64,000 bases of DNA from Egibacteraceae bacterium (GTDB lineage Bacteria > Actinomycetota > Nitriliruptoria > Euzebyales > Egibacteraceae), in NCBI GenBank assembly GCA_030446775.1, contig JAUJMQ010000002.1, positions 1 through 64,000 of the forward strand, in the 5' to 3' direction. Positions 30,604 to 40,549 of this stretch are shown here, piece by piece. Numbering within the stretch: the first letter of the stretch is position 1; each line of letters starts with the position of its first letter. The notes under the pieces are model-generated. The model saw nothing but the letters and a program-made list of their open reading frames with translations, made no database searches and was not told the origin of the DNA. The position numbers and the translations under genes are program-made.

Positions 30604-32134
30604 TCAGGAGTGGTCCGGCAACCCGGCCCCGTCCGTGCGCTTGGACGGAGCGGCCGTAGGCAGTGCGTCGCCGTTCGCCCCGACGCGCGCGAACAGCGCC
30701 CGCAGGTCCAGCCCGGTGAGGTCCGAGCCGATCTGCAGGCCCTGCTCGAGGTTCGCCGCGACGCTTCGGGTCAGCTGCGACGCCCCGTCGGTGGAGATCA
30801 CCGTCATCTTGCCGACCCCGGAGATGGGCTCGGCGGCCGCGCGCACCACCTGCGGCAGCACGTTGACGACCATCTCGAGCACCGCGGCGTCGCCGTACTC
30901 GCGGAAGGCCTGCGCGCGCTTGTCCATCGCCTCGGCCTCGGCCTGGCCACGGGCCAGCGTCGCGGCCGCCTCCGCCTCGCCCTCGCGCTGCACCGCCTCG
31001 GCGATGGCCTCGCGCCGCAGCTTCTCCGCGGCCCCACGCGCGGCCCTCGACCTCCTCGGCGGCGGCCAGCGCCGCGCGGCGCAGCTTCTCGCCCTCACCG
31101 GACAGCCGCGCCGCTCGGCCTCCGCCTGGGCGGCGGCGATCGCGGCCTGCTTGTCCGCTCCGCGGTGAAGATGGCGGCGTTGCGCGCGGCCTGCGCCTCC
31201 TGCTCCACGCGGTAGCGCGCCGCGTCGGCCGGCTTGCGGACGTCGGTGTCGAGCCGCCGGTCGGTCAGCGCGGCGTTGGCCTGGGCGACCTTCTCCTGCT
31301 CGGCGAGCACCTCCTGGTCGCGCGCCGCCTGCGCCAGCGGGCCGGCGGCGGCGGCACGCGCCGCGGCCGCGTCGGTCTCGGCCAGGATCTCGGCCTTCTT
31401 CAGGTCCAGGGTCCGCTGGCCGATCGCGATCTGCTCCTCGGCGAGCAGGCGCTCCTGCTCGGCGGCCTGCCGGGCCGCGCCTCGGCGATGGGCGCTTCCT
31501 TCTCCACCCGGGCGGCCTCGGGCCGGCCGAGGTCGGCGAGGTAGCTGCCCTCGGCCTGGATGTCCTGCAGCTGGAAGGTGTCCAGCGCAAGCCCCTGGTT
31601 GGTCAGCGAGGTCTCGGCCTCCTCGGCGACGGCGGAGGCGAACGCGGCGCGGTCCTTGATGATCTCGTCGACGGTCAGCCGGCCGACGATCGCGCGCAGC
31701 GAGCCGGCGAGCACCTCCTGGGTGAACGTGTCGATGCCCTGCTGCTGGTTCATGAAGCGCTGCGCCGAGGCGCGGATCGCGTCCTCGTTGCCGCCGACCT
31801 TGACGATCGCGACGCCCTCCAGGTCGCACTTGATGCCCTGAGCGGACACGGCGCCGCGGATGCCGACGGGTATCCGCCGCGACGACAGGTCCAGCGAGCC
31901 GAGCTTCTGCACGAAGGGCAGCACGAACACCGACGCGCCCATCACGACCTTCTGGCCCGACAGGTCGGTGGAGACCTCACCGGTCTCCGGATTGCGCACC
32001 GGGCCCTTGCCCTTGCGGCCGGTGATGATGAAGGCCTCGTTGGGGCCTGCGACCTTCACGCGGCTGACGATGAGCAGGGCGACGAGCAGCAGCAGCACGA
32101 CGCCGCCGACGACGAGGGAGAGCACGACGTCCAT
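30604..32134 (-). CDS. Flotillin/SPFH-band-7 protein, split by several frameshifts
   Basis: VKVAGPNEAFIITGRKGKGPVRNPETGE...; AEQERLLAEEQIAIGQRTLDLKKAEILAETDAAAARAAAAGPLAQAARDQEVLAEQEKVAQANAALTDRRLDTDVRKPADAARYRVEQEA; C-terminal VNVLPQVVRAAAEPISGVGKMTVISTDG, spread over three frames. Confidence 0.88.
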
Positions 32135-32161
32135 GTGAGGTCTCCTTGGCGCTCGGGTCTG

Positions 32162-32668
32162 TCAGAAGCCGGACTCGGTCACGACGACGGAGGTGGGGGA
32201 AGCGACGTCGACGACGACGACGGTGGTGCCTGCGGCGATCGGGCCCTGGGCGCGCGCGTTGAGCTTGTGCCGCTGCCCTCCGGCCGCGACGACGACCTCG
32301 CCGAGGCCCGCGTCGGGGATGCGGGTGACGACGGTGCCGATGCGCCCGACGAGGTCGCGGGTGCGCGGGGTGGGATCGGTCGACATGTTCAGCAGCGAGC
32401 GGGAGAAGGTGAACGCCGCGAACCCGATGCCGAGACCGGCGCCGAGCCCGCCGAGCGCGGCGGCCCACGCGACGAGCTCGCCGGGGCCGACGAGCAGCGC
32501 GGCGGTGAAGCCGAACGCCGCCAGGAAGGAGCCCACCACCTCGGTGGACAGCAGGCTGCCGCCGTCCAGCGACACGTCGGGGAGCAGCCCGTCGAGGAAG
32601 TCGCCCAATACCAGCGCGACCACGACGAGTCCCAGCCCCAGACCACCGACGACCAGGAAGCCGGTCAC
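32162..32668 (-). CDS. NfeD-like membrane protein (flotillin partner)
   Basis: TM region then OB-like C-terminus DLVGRIGTVVTRIPDAGLGEVVVAAGGQRHKLNARAQGPIAAGTTVVVVDVASPTSVVV. Confidence 0.78.
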   Translation of the reverse strand: MTGFLVVGGLGLGLVVVALVLGDFLDGLLPDVSLDGGSLLSTEVVGSFLAAFGFTAALLVGPGELVAWAAALGGLGAGLGIGFAAFTFSRSLLNMSTDPTPRTRDLVGRIGTVVTRIPDAGLGEVVVAAGGQRHKLNARAQGPIAAGTTVVVVDVASPTSVVVTESGF

Positions 32669-32885
32669 TGCTGCGTCCCCCTTCTCGGACCCCGAGGGTA
32701 CGACGTCGCGGGGCCGCGCGGGGGCCGCTGGCGAGCGCAAGCCCGTACGTCGGCCATCCGCGGCCGTTGCTCCTTTCCTCGTGGGCCCGGCGGGGGCTCG
32801 TCCACCGAGCTCGCGGTTGACCGCATCAGGCACGGCTTGTGGCATCATGAGATGACGCCCTTGATGTCGGGGAGATCGAACGACC

Positions 32886-33083
32886 ATGCGGACGACCCTT
32901 GCTCTGGATGACGAGCTCGTCGCGGAAGCGCAGCGGCTCACCGGCACGAGGGAGAAGAGCGCTCTGGTTCGCGAGGCGTTGCGGGCCCTCATCCAGCGGG
33001 AGAGCGCGCGCCGTCTGGCCAGGCTGGGCGGTAGCGAGCCCGCGCTCACCGAAGCCCCCAGGCGCCGCAGCGAACCCTTGTGA
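32886..33083 (+). CDS. vapB: Type II toxin-antitoxin VapB-like antitoxin
   Basis: MRTTLALDDELVAEAQRLTGTREKSALVREALRALIQRESARRLARLGG; 4-bp overlap with the downstream PIN gene. Confidence 0.88.
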   Translation: MRTTLALDDELVAEAQRLTGTREKSALVREALRALIQRESARRLARLGGSEPALTEAPRRRSEPL

Positions 33084-33517
33084 TCCTCGTCGACACCTCG
33101 ATCTGGATCGACCATCTGAGAACCGGACATGCGACCCTCGCACAGCTGCTCGAGGAGGGTCTCGTGCTGGGCCACCCCTGGGTGATCGGCGAGCTCGCGC
33201 TCGGCCGCCTCTCCCAACGTCGCGAGATCATCGGACTGCTGACCAGCCTCCCGCAGGCGACGGTCGCCGCGGCGGACGAAATCCTGTCGCTCGTCGAGCG
33301 GCACCACCTGTTCGGGTGCGGCATCGGCTACGTCGGCGCGCAGCTCCTCGCGGCGACGCGGCTGACCGCCGACGCCGCGCTGTGGACGGCTGACAGACGC
33401 CTCGCCGCCGCCGCCGCACGCCTGGGCTGCGGCGTCGATCCAACTGTGGCCGCCGTGGACCGGAACCAGATCGGCGACGGCAACAAGGCTGCGCAGGAGA
33501 ACCCTCTGGCCGGCTAG
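33080..33517 (+). CDS. vapC: VapC-like PIN-domain toxin
   Basis: ILVDTSIWIDHLR, GELALG, LFGCGIGYVGAQLLAATRL, ALWTADRRL. Confidence 0.9.
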   Translation: MILVDTSIWIDHLRTGHATLAQLLEEGLVLGHPWVIGELALGRLSQRREIIGLLTSLPQATVAAADEILSLVERHHLFGCGIGYVGAQLLAATRLTADAALWTADRRLAAAAARLGCGVDPTVAAVDRNQIGDGNKAAQENPLAG

Positions 33518-33587
33518 CTGGCTGCGCTCGATCCCTGCACGAGACCGCGGGCTCTCGCTGCCTCGATCCCTCTAGGCTGCGGGCGAC

Positions 33588-34810
33588 ATGGAGCCGCTGA
33601 CCCCCGCCGTCACGTCCGAGGTCGGCACGCTGCGCGAGGTCATCGTGCACCGCCCCGGCTTGGAGCTGCGCCGCCTGACCCCCGCGAACAAGGACGCGCT
33701 GCTGTTCGACGAGCTCGTCTGGGTCGCCAAGGCTCAGGAGGAGCACGACGGGTTCGCCGCGCTGCTGGGCGACCAGGGCGTCAACGTGCGGCTGTTCGCC
33801 GACCTGCTGTGCGACACGCTGACCGACGAGGGGCTGCGGCTTGAGGTCATCGAGCAGGTCGCCACGGAGGACGCCTGCGGCGTCGAGCTCGTGCAGCGGG
33901 TCCGCGGGCACCTCAAGGAGCTGCCGGTCGCGCAGCTCGCGACCCACCTCATCGGGGGCCTGACCGTGCAGGAGGTCCCGGGCGCCGGCGACGGCTTCGT
34001 CGGCGGGGTGCTCGGACCGGCCGCCTTCCTGCTGCCGCCCCTGCCCAACGCGGTGTTCACCCGTGACCCGTCGGCGTGGATCGGCGACGGCGTCGTCCTG
34101 TCGCCGATGCACAAGCCCGCGCGACGCGCCGAGCGGCGCATGTGGCAGACGATCTACAGCAACCACCCCGCCTTCGCCGGTGCGCCGGACCGGGTGCGCT
34201 ACGGCGACGCGCAGCGCGACTACTTCCCCGCCACGATCGAGGGCGGCGACATCCTCGTGCTGTCGGCCGACTGCGTGGCGATCGGGCTGTCCGAGCGCAG
34301 CCACCCCGTCGCGGTCGAGAACCTCGCCGCGCGGCTGTTCGACAACGGCAACGCGAAGTGGGTACTGGCGATCGACCTGCCCAAGGCCCGGCGGACGATG
34401 CATCTCGACACGGTCATGACCGTCGTCGACACCGACGCCGTCGTGCTGTGGCCCCGGGCGGTGCGGCTGCTCGACGCCTACCGGATCCAGCCGGGCGGCG
34501 GCGGCCGCATGAAGGTCACCGTCGAGCCCGACCTCGTCAAGGCGGTCGCCGACGGGATGGGCACCGACGCGCTGCGGGTCATCACGACCGGCGAGGACGA
34601 GGTGCTCGCCGACCGCGAGCAGGACGACGGCAACAACACCCTCGCGTTGCGCCCGGGGTGGTCGTCGCCTACGAGCGCAACGCCGACACCAACCGCCGGC
34701 TGGCCGACGCCGGTGTCGAGGTGCTGACGATCTCGTCCTACGAGCTGCCACGAGGCCGCGGCGGTCCGCGCTGCATGTCGTGCCCGGTGGTCCGCGACCC
34801 GCTGGGCTGA
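33588..34810 (+). CDS. arcA: Arginine deiminase; apparent frameshift at G-run 34655-34658
   Basis: [63 protein letters not shown]-terminal part in frame +2: [24 protein letters not shown]...[15 protein letters not shown]. Confidence 0.94.
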
Positions 34811-34811
34811 C

Positions 34812-35168
34812 GTGGGCGCCGTCGACCTGGAGGTCTACGACGGGCACTGGGATGACGCCGACCCCCACGCCCGGTTCAAGGCCGAGGTCGCGGCGTACAC
34901 CCGCGCCGACCCTTTGCCCGCGCTGCGTGGCCTGGCCGACCTGACCGGTGTGCCGCTCCGGGGCGCTCGCGCTACGCGCTGGTCAAGTGGGCGGCCGAGG
35001 GGTCGAGGCGCTGCTGGCGCTGGGGCCACGCGCGGTGGAACGGCTGTGGGCCGTCGTCGAGGAGGCCGAGCGGGACGGCTCGACGTCGCGCGGCTGCGCG
35101 CGTGGGCCCTGCTTCGCGGGCAGCTGGCGTGGCTGCGCGCCGGACTGGACGACCCCCCGCCCGGCTAG
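34812..35168 (+). CDS. Small conserved hypothetical protein, probably frameshifted internally
   Basis: FKAEVAAYTRADPLPALRGLADLTGVPL; interrupted middle; C-terminal ARLRAWALLRGQLAWLRAGLDDPP resumes in frame. Confidence 0.5.
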   Translation: MGAVDLEVYDGHWDDADPHARFKAEVAAYTRADPLPALRGLADLTGVPLRGARATRWSSGRPRGRGAAGAGATRGGTAVGRRRGGRAGRLDVARLRAWALLRGQLAWLRAGLDDPPPG

Positions 35169-35195
35169 CCGCCGAGAGGGCGGATCACGGTGACG
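35161..35195. repeat. 35-bp island-flanking direct repeat, left
   Basis: ccggctagccgccgagagggcggatcacggtgacg; 32/35 identical to 38828-38862. Confidence 0.8.
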
Positions 35196-35435
35196 TCGGA
35201 GCCCTCGAGCCAGCCGAGCGCGGAGCAGGAACCATCAGCTCACCGGTGGAAGGCTGCGTCCTGACCCTGGGGGGCCGTCCCGGGGCTACTCCGCAACTTC
35301 TCCACTGACTGCGGCACTCGAGCGAGGCGCCGCGTCCATCCAAGGTCGGCAACCCGCAGTGAACCTCCTGGTCCGGGCAGGCGTCGTATACGTGGAGCGG
35401 GCGAGCGGGGGAGTCGGCCGGAGAGGTGGAGTTGG

Positions 35436-35570
35436 ATGGATGAGGACTTCACAGCATTCTGCAGTCGTGAATATGTTCGCGTAGTAGCATCAATGAGCCT
35501 CTACGCGCAGCTCCGACCTTGCCGAGGACTTCGCTCAAGAGGCGCTCGCCAGAGCGTGTGCTGATTGCAT
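35436..35570 (+). pseudogene. N-terminal remnant of an ECF (SigE-like) sigma factor
   Basis: MDEDFTAFCSREYVRVVASMSLYA then +1 shift to SSDLAEDFAQEALARACADC; no remainder found. Confidence 0.6.
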
Positions 35571-35652
35571 TCTTATCCGGCGCACCTGAAAGGCGGCGTC
35601 CCCGGAGCACGCCCCGGGGCCGCCGTCCTTGCCTGACGCCGTCCTTGCCTGA

Positions 35653-36945
35653 TCAGTCGCGGACCGTCATGTCGAGCTTGCGCGGCAGCCGCCCGGCCGC
35701 CTCGGCCCCGCTGGCACCGGGGATGCGCTCCTGCTGAGGCAGAATGAGCAACTCCGCGAGCGCGGGTCGACGTTCGCGACGCTGCCGCTGGCAGTGTGGC
35801 CTCCAGCGCCGACCACACCAGCGAGGTGGCAGCGCCGGCGCGCCGTGAGCGCTCACGAGCGGGCAGCGGGTCGTCGGACTGGCCGCTGATCTCCAGCAGG
35901 ACGCTGCCACCGACCAGCCCTTCCTCCCGTTCTCGATGCGCTCGCTGCCCAGCAGCCCGTAGGCGTTGCGCGCGATGCCCTGCGATAGTCGCCGCCCTCG
36001 TAGCGGGTGAGCTCCGCGTCAGGCAGGCGCAGCGACGTGCCCTTCATGATGAGCGCGAGCTGCTTGGAGAAGGCGACCGACTCAGGGGCGACCTCCTCGT
36101 TGGTCGGCCACAGCACCGAGGCGACCACGTCCGCGCCCGGGGTGTTCGCGACCGGATTCGCGTCCTCGGGCACCCGCAGCAGACCCTGGTTGTGCACATC
36201 GATCACCCAGATCGGCTCGAAGCGGTCATAGACCCCTCGTACGGCCCTGGCCTCGGCGACCGGGTTCCGGTCGGGGTCGTAGATGGCGGCCCTCCAGATC
36301 GGGGTTGCAGCGAACCTGCCAGCTCTGCGACCAGTCGGCCCAGTGGTAGCGGTTGACGTCGTAGGAGTACTCATCCGTCTCGTCGTACTGGGTCGAGAAC
36401 ACGCCGCGACCCTGGTTGAGGAGTGCCGGATCGACCGAGCCGTCCTCTGCGAAGCAGTCGCGGCTATCGCGCGGAGGCGCCGTGAAGTCGGTGTTGCCGC
36501 GGGTGTCGAAGGCGTAGCCGTCGGGGTTGACCAGGGGCATGACGAGCACGTACAGCTCGTCGAGCACGTCGTCGACCTGCTCGTTGTCCCGGGTGAAGCG
36601 GCCAATGAGCTCGTAGGCCGACTGGAACCCGGTCGCCTCGTTGCCGTGCTGAGAGGCGATCACCAGCACGGGCGTCTTGGTGGGATCGCCGATCTTGACG
36701 AGCAGGATGTCGCGACCGCGACGCGTGCGGCCGACCGACTCGACGTCGAAGGGGGCCGCCGCGCGGCGCTCGAAGGCACGCAACGACCGGCCGAGCTGGT
36801 CGGGGCGGCTCGCCTGCTCGGACGGAGCGAGCGGCTGGCGGGCGGCTGGTGCGGGTTGCGCCATGACGCTGGGCGAAAGGACCGCGAACAGCGCTACGAG
36901 AACGAGGAGCGGGGCGAGTCGCCTATTCAATTTGAACCCCTTCAC
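35653..36945 (-). pseudogene. M14 zinc carboxypeptidase-like protein split by frameshifts
   Basis: Signal peptide MKGFKLNRRLAPLLVLVALFAVLSPSVMAQ; VGRTRRGRDILLVKIGDPTKTPVLVIASQHGNEATG; VLVMPLVNPDGYAFDTRGN; next frame WVIDVHNQGLLRVPEDANPVANTPG. Confidence 0.78.
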
Positions 36946-37041
36946 CCTGGGTGGAACGAACGCGCGGCATCATCCGTCTGACCGCTATGCCCGTCAAGTG
37001 GCCTTCTGACGGAAACCATAGATCGCTTGGGACCCCGGAGC

Positions 37042-37250
37042 TCATCCCTCGACGGCATGCCGCAACCGTGCGACCAGCGCCTGGGCGTCGAGGGCGCCCG
37101 TGGCTCGCGCACGAAGAAAACGTCGCGCACGTCTGTGCCCAACGTCTCCAGCCGAGCGCCGGTGACGTGCAGCCCTGCGTCCGCAAGCGCGCTGGCGACC
37201 CGGTAGAGCAGACCGGGGACGTCGTGGGCGACCACCTCGATGCGACACGC
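37042..37250 (-). pseudogene. C-terminal ACT-domain fragment resembling GlnD (PII uridylyltransferase)
   Basis: CRIEVVAHDVPGLLYRVASALADAGLHVTGARLETLGTDVRDVFFVREP, then frame change to ALDAQALVARLRHAVEG*. Confidence 0.6.
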
Positions 37251-37260
37251 TGGAGACGCT

Positions 37261-37545
37261 GCTGACGATGAGCTGCGACGGCGCCGTGACGAGATCCTCC
37301 CCATCGCCGCCCGGCGAGGAGCCCGCAACGTCGGGGTGTTCGGTCCGTGGCCCGTGGTGAGCAGGACAGCGACAGCGACCTCGACCTGCCCGGCGACCTG
37401 GAGGCCGGCAGCAGCCTGTTCGACCTCGGCGGACTGCTCATGGATCTGCAGGATGCGCTCGGCTGGCCCCGTCGACGTTGTCGAGCTCGACGGGCGGCGC
37501 CCACGGTCGAGAAGCCGCGTGCTCGCCGAGGCGGTTGCGCTGTGA
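37261..37545 (+). pseudogene. MNT-type nucleotidyltransferase (MntA-like antitoxin) with two compensating frameshifts
   Basis: [18 protein letters not shown] | [40 protein letters not shown] | [24 protein letters not shown]. Confidence 0.72.
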
Positions 37546-37600
37546 GGGCCGACACGGAGCGGGTGCTCGACATGGTCGAGCAAATCGAGCTAATCCTGTT
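37542..37600 (+). pseudogene. 5' stub of a HEPN (HepT/DUF86-like) toxin
   Basis: GTGA overlap with the MNT stop; [18 protein letters not shown], then similarity ends. Confidence 0.45.
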
Positions 37601-37699
37601 GCCGACGAACGTACTCCAGAAGCTGGATGATCGGCAGTCGACCATCCGACTGCATTCGCTGGCCTCGCCGCCGCCGGTAGAAGCTAACGTTGGCGCCAC

Positions 37700-38310
37700 C
37701 AGCAACGGGCGCCGAGACGTTGAGAATGACCAGACAATCGACTCGTCCGACCGGCCGAGCAGCGCGGCGCTTACGACCGCTAGTCGAAGGGCCGCCGGGG
37801 TGGTTCAACGCTCCACCGGGGCCGTCGGACTCTAGGGAGTCACACAGCGTCGCAGCGGGGGAGGATGCCTTCTTCGTGTGGGGCGGCGTAGACCACCCTG
37901 GCACGGGAGCGCCGCTCTCCGACGGTGCCATCTATTTCCCCTCACTCAACGCCTGGGAGGTGAGCCTCCAGCTCCAATTGCAGGCCCTGCCGCCAAGTCT
38001 CAGCCTCGTCGGATGGCGAGCTCTTTGTTTGGAATGGGCAGGAGGCAGCGAGCTATAGCGTGCAGGGCAGAGATTGGAAGGAACTGTCGTGCAGTCCACG
38101 TGCGCAGCCCGCGCCGCTGGGCGCCGTCTGGACTGGTTCCGAATTCATCATCGTCGGCGACAGGAGCCGGACAAGCGATGAGACAAATGGACTCGCCTAC
38201 CAGTCCCGACACCGGCCGGTGGCGGTCCTATCCATAACACCGGTGACACTGAACGTTGGCTCAGTAGCATGGACCGGTCGAGAAGTAGCAGTGGTTGGCG
38301 ACCACTAGGA
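37700..38310 (+). pseudogene. Decayed kelch/beta-propeller-like protein
   Basis: Blade-like pieces in different frames: SHSVAAGEDAFFVWGGVDHPGTGAPLSDGAIYFPSLNAWE; GAVWTGSEFIIVGDRS; GSVAWTGREVAVVGD. Confidence 0.5.
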
Positions 38311-38827
38311 CAGGAATAACGCTTCACGTGATCACACTGAAAGGGCGGTGGGCACCGCTTACGATACGAACATGCAACCGCCGCCGAGCCCGGCCTGCTC
38401 GACCTCCCCGCCGCTGTCACAGCCTGACCCTACGATGCAACAAGTGGAGGTCACCTACCGAAATCCCACGCCGACCGGAACATCCTCAATCGTTGAGCAG
38501 TACCGCCTTACCGACGCCACGCAGGTCGTTCGGCACCAGCTGCGGTCACCTTCCGCAATCTCTTCGGCCCGCCGCAACTACGTGAAGGCTTGGAGCAGAG
38601 GCTCGCGACCGGCCAAAAGCGGAGGGCGGCGTCCAGCGCCCGGGCGGTAGGGGTTCGCCACAGGTTCCACCATCACAGGATGTCATGACGTGTAAACCGC
38701 ACCCTTATACGCGCTTATGGATGGTTATGAGCCCCATGGGAGAACCGGCCGGCGGACAGAGCCGAGGATCACGCCTCGTCTGGCGAGGGAAGTTGTTCAC
38801 CGGAAGGGCCCGTGCTGGTTGATCGCC

Positions 38828-38862
38828 CCGGCTAGTTGCCGAGAGGGCGGATCGCGGTGACG
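38828..38862. repeat. 35-bp island-flanking direct repeat, right (overlaps greA 3' end)
   Basis: ccggctagttgccgagagggcggatcgcggtgacg; 32/35 identical to 35161-35195. Confidence 0.8.
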
Positions 38863-39308
38863 GTCACCTTGAACTCCCCGGCGGGCGCCGAGTACGAGCG
38901 GGACTCGCCGACCTTGGCGCCCAGCAGCGCCTTGCCCAGCGGCGAGTTCGCGCTCACGACGCCGATGCCGCCCGCCGGCCGGTCCTCGCGACTGCCGACG
39001 AGGAAGGTGTCGGCGTCGCCGTCGGCGTCGACGGCCGTGACCACCATGCCCGCCGCCACCGCGTCGCCCTGCGGCGCCTCGCCGACCTGCGCGTCGCGCA
39101 GCATGTCGGTCAGCTGGCGGATGCGGGCCTCCATCTTGCCCTGCTCTTCCTTGGCCGAGTCGTACTCGGCGTTCTCCGACAGGTCGCCGTGGGAGCGGGC
39201 GACCTCGATCGCCTTGGAGGCGCGCGCGCGCCCGTGCGTCGTGAGGTCGGCGAGCTCGGCGCTGAGACGGTCGTAGGCAGACTGGGACAGCCAGACGGTG
39301 TCGCTCAC
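38832..39308 (-). CDS. greA: Transcription elongation factor GreA
   Basis: WLSQSAYDRLSAELADL, ARSHGDLSENAEYDSAKEEQGKMEARI, SPLGKALLGAKVGE. Confidence 0.95.
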   Translation of the reverse strand: MSDTVWLSQSAYDRLSAELADLTTHGRARASKAIEVARSHGDLSENAEYDSAKEEQGKMEARIRQLTDMLRDAQVGEAPQGDAVAAGMVVTAVDADGDADTFLVGSREDRPAGGIGVVSANSPLGKALLGAKVGESRSYSAPAGEFKVTVTAIRPLGN

Positions 39309-39379
39309 TGCAACAGGTCCTCGCGATGCCGGCGGTTGGACGGGGACAAGTGTAGAGCCGGACCTCCAAGGAGCATCGG

Positions 39380-40261
39380 ATGCCCGAGCTGCCGGAGCTG
39401 CAGGCCCACGCCGAGCGGCTCGCCGCGACCTACGCCGGCGCGGTCCTCGAGCGCTTCGAGCCGCTGTCGTTCACGGCGCTCAAGACGTTCGCCCCACCCG
39501 CCGACGCCGCTGTCGGCCGGGCGGTGGCCGACGTCGGGCGTCGCGGCAAGCACCTGCTGCTGCGGTTCCCCGCCCCGGCGCCGGCCCGAGGCGACGAGGA
39601 CCTCACCCACGTCGTCCACCTCATGCAGGGCGGGCGCCTGCGCCCGGATGCCAAGCTGGCGCGCCGGCCGCGCGACGGCGTGGCCCGATGGCGGTTCGCC
39701 ACGCCCGACGACGGGTCCGCCCCTCCCGCGCTTCTGCTGACCGAGGCCGGCACCGAGCGGCGTGCCGGCATCTGGACGGTCGCCGGCGACCCCCTCGTCG
39801 CCGACCCGCTCGCCGGGCTCGGGCCCGAGGCCGACGCCCTCGACGACCGGCAGCTCGCGGGGCTGCTCGCGGCGCACCCCATGAGGCTGCACACGTTCCT
39901 GCGCGACCAGCGGCTCGTCGCCGGCCTGGGGCGGCGGCTGGCCAACGAGGTGTGCCACCGCGCGCGGCTGTCGCCGTTCGCCCAGACCGCTCGCCTCGGC
40001 GACGCCGGCGCCGCCGCGGTCGTCGCCGCCATCCGCGACGCCGTCGCCGAGGGTCTGGCCGCCGACCGGGCGCGTGGCGACATGTCGGCGTCCAAGGAGC
40101 GCCCCGGCGCGGTGCACAGCCGCACCGGCGAGCCGTGTCCCGTATGCGGTGACACCGTGCGGGAGGTCGCCTACCGCGACTACACCGTCCACTACTGCGC
40201 GACGTGCCAGACCGGCGGCAAGGTGCTCGCGGACAACACGACCTCGAAGTTCCTCAAGTAG
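39380..40261 (+). CDS. Formamidopyrimidine-DNA glycosylase/Nei family protein
   Basis: MPELPELQAHAERL; RRGKHLLLRF; C-terminal zinc finger CPVCGDTVREVAYRDYTVHYCATCQTGGK. Confidence 0.92.
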   Translation: MPELPELQAHAERLAATYAGAVLERFEPLSFTALKTFAPPADAAVGRAVADVGRRGKHLLLRFPAPAPARGDEDLTHVVHLMQGGRLRPDAKLARRPRDGVARWRFATPDDGSAPPALLLTEAGTERRAGIWTVAGDPLVADPLAGLGPEADALDDRQLAGLLAAHPMRLHTFLRDQRLVAGLGRRLANEVCHRARLSPFAQTARLGDAGAAAVVAAIRDAVAEGLAADRARGDMSASKERPGAVHSRTGEPCPVCGDTVREVAYRDYTVHYCATCQTGGKVLADNTTSKFLK

Positions 40262-40549
40262 CGCGCGGCCGCCGCGACGGCCCCGCCCTCGCGTGGGGCG
40301 GGACCGTCGGGCGACCAGGGCCGCCAGGGACCGCGTTGCGGTCCTGACTCCGGGCGCCCCCCGTGCGCCCGGCCGTCACGCTGTGTATCCACCAGCATGG
40401 CAGCCTGTTATTGGATTCGGACCCAGGACGGCTGCGTCCTGCTGTCCATTCGGACACCTTACGGGGGATCGGCGTCTCCCCCTAACGGGGGGCCGGCACA
40501 GCCGCGCCGTAGGATCGAGGGCCCGCCGGCCTGCGAACCGATCGGCCCC

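Noticed and set aside
32886-33517. VapBC pair as a novel toxin-antitoxin system
   Set aside because: Standard VapB antitoxin plus PIN toxin with a 4-bp overlap; well described
35200-35440. Possible extra gene between the left repeat and the sigma remnant
   Set aside because: Short ORFs here have no recognisable motif and conflict between strands; not supportable
37261-37600. Functional MNT-HEPN toxin-antitoxin system
   Set aside because: The nucleotidyltransferase is frameshifted twice with no clear start, and the HEPN gene is only a stub
39380-40261. DNA glycosylase next to the island as part of a defence locus
   Set aside because: It is an ordinary Fpg/Nei-family repair gene with an intact zinc finger; nothing links it functionally to the island
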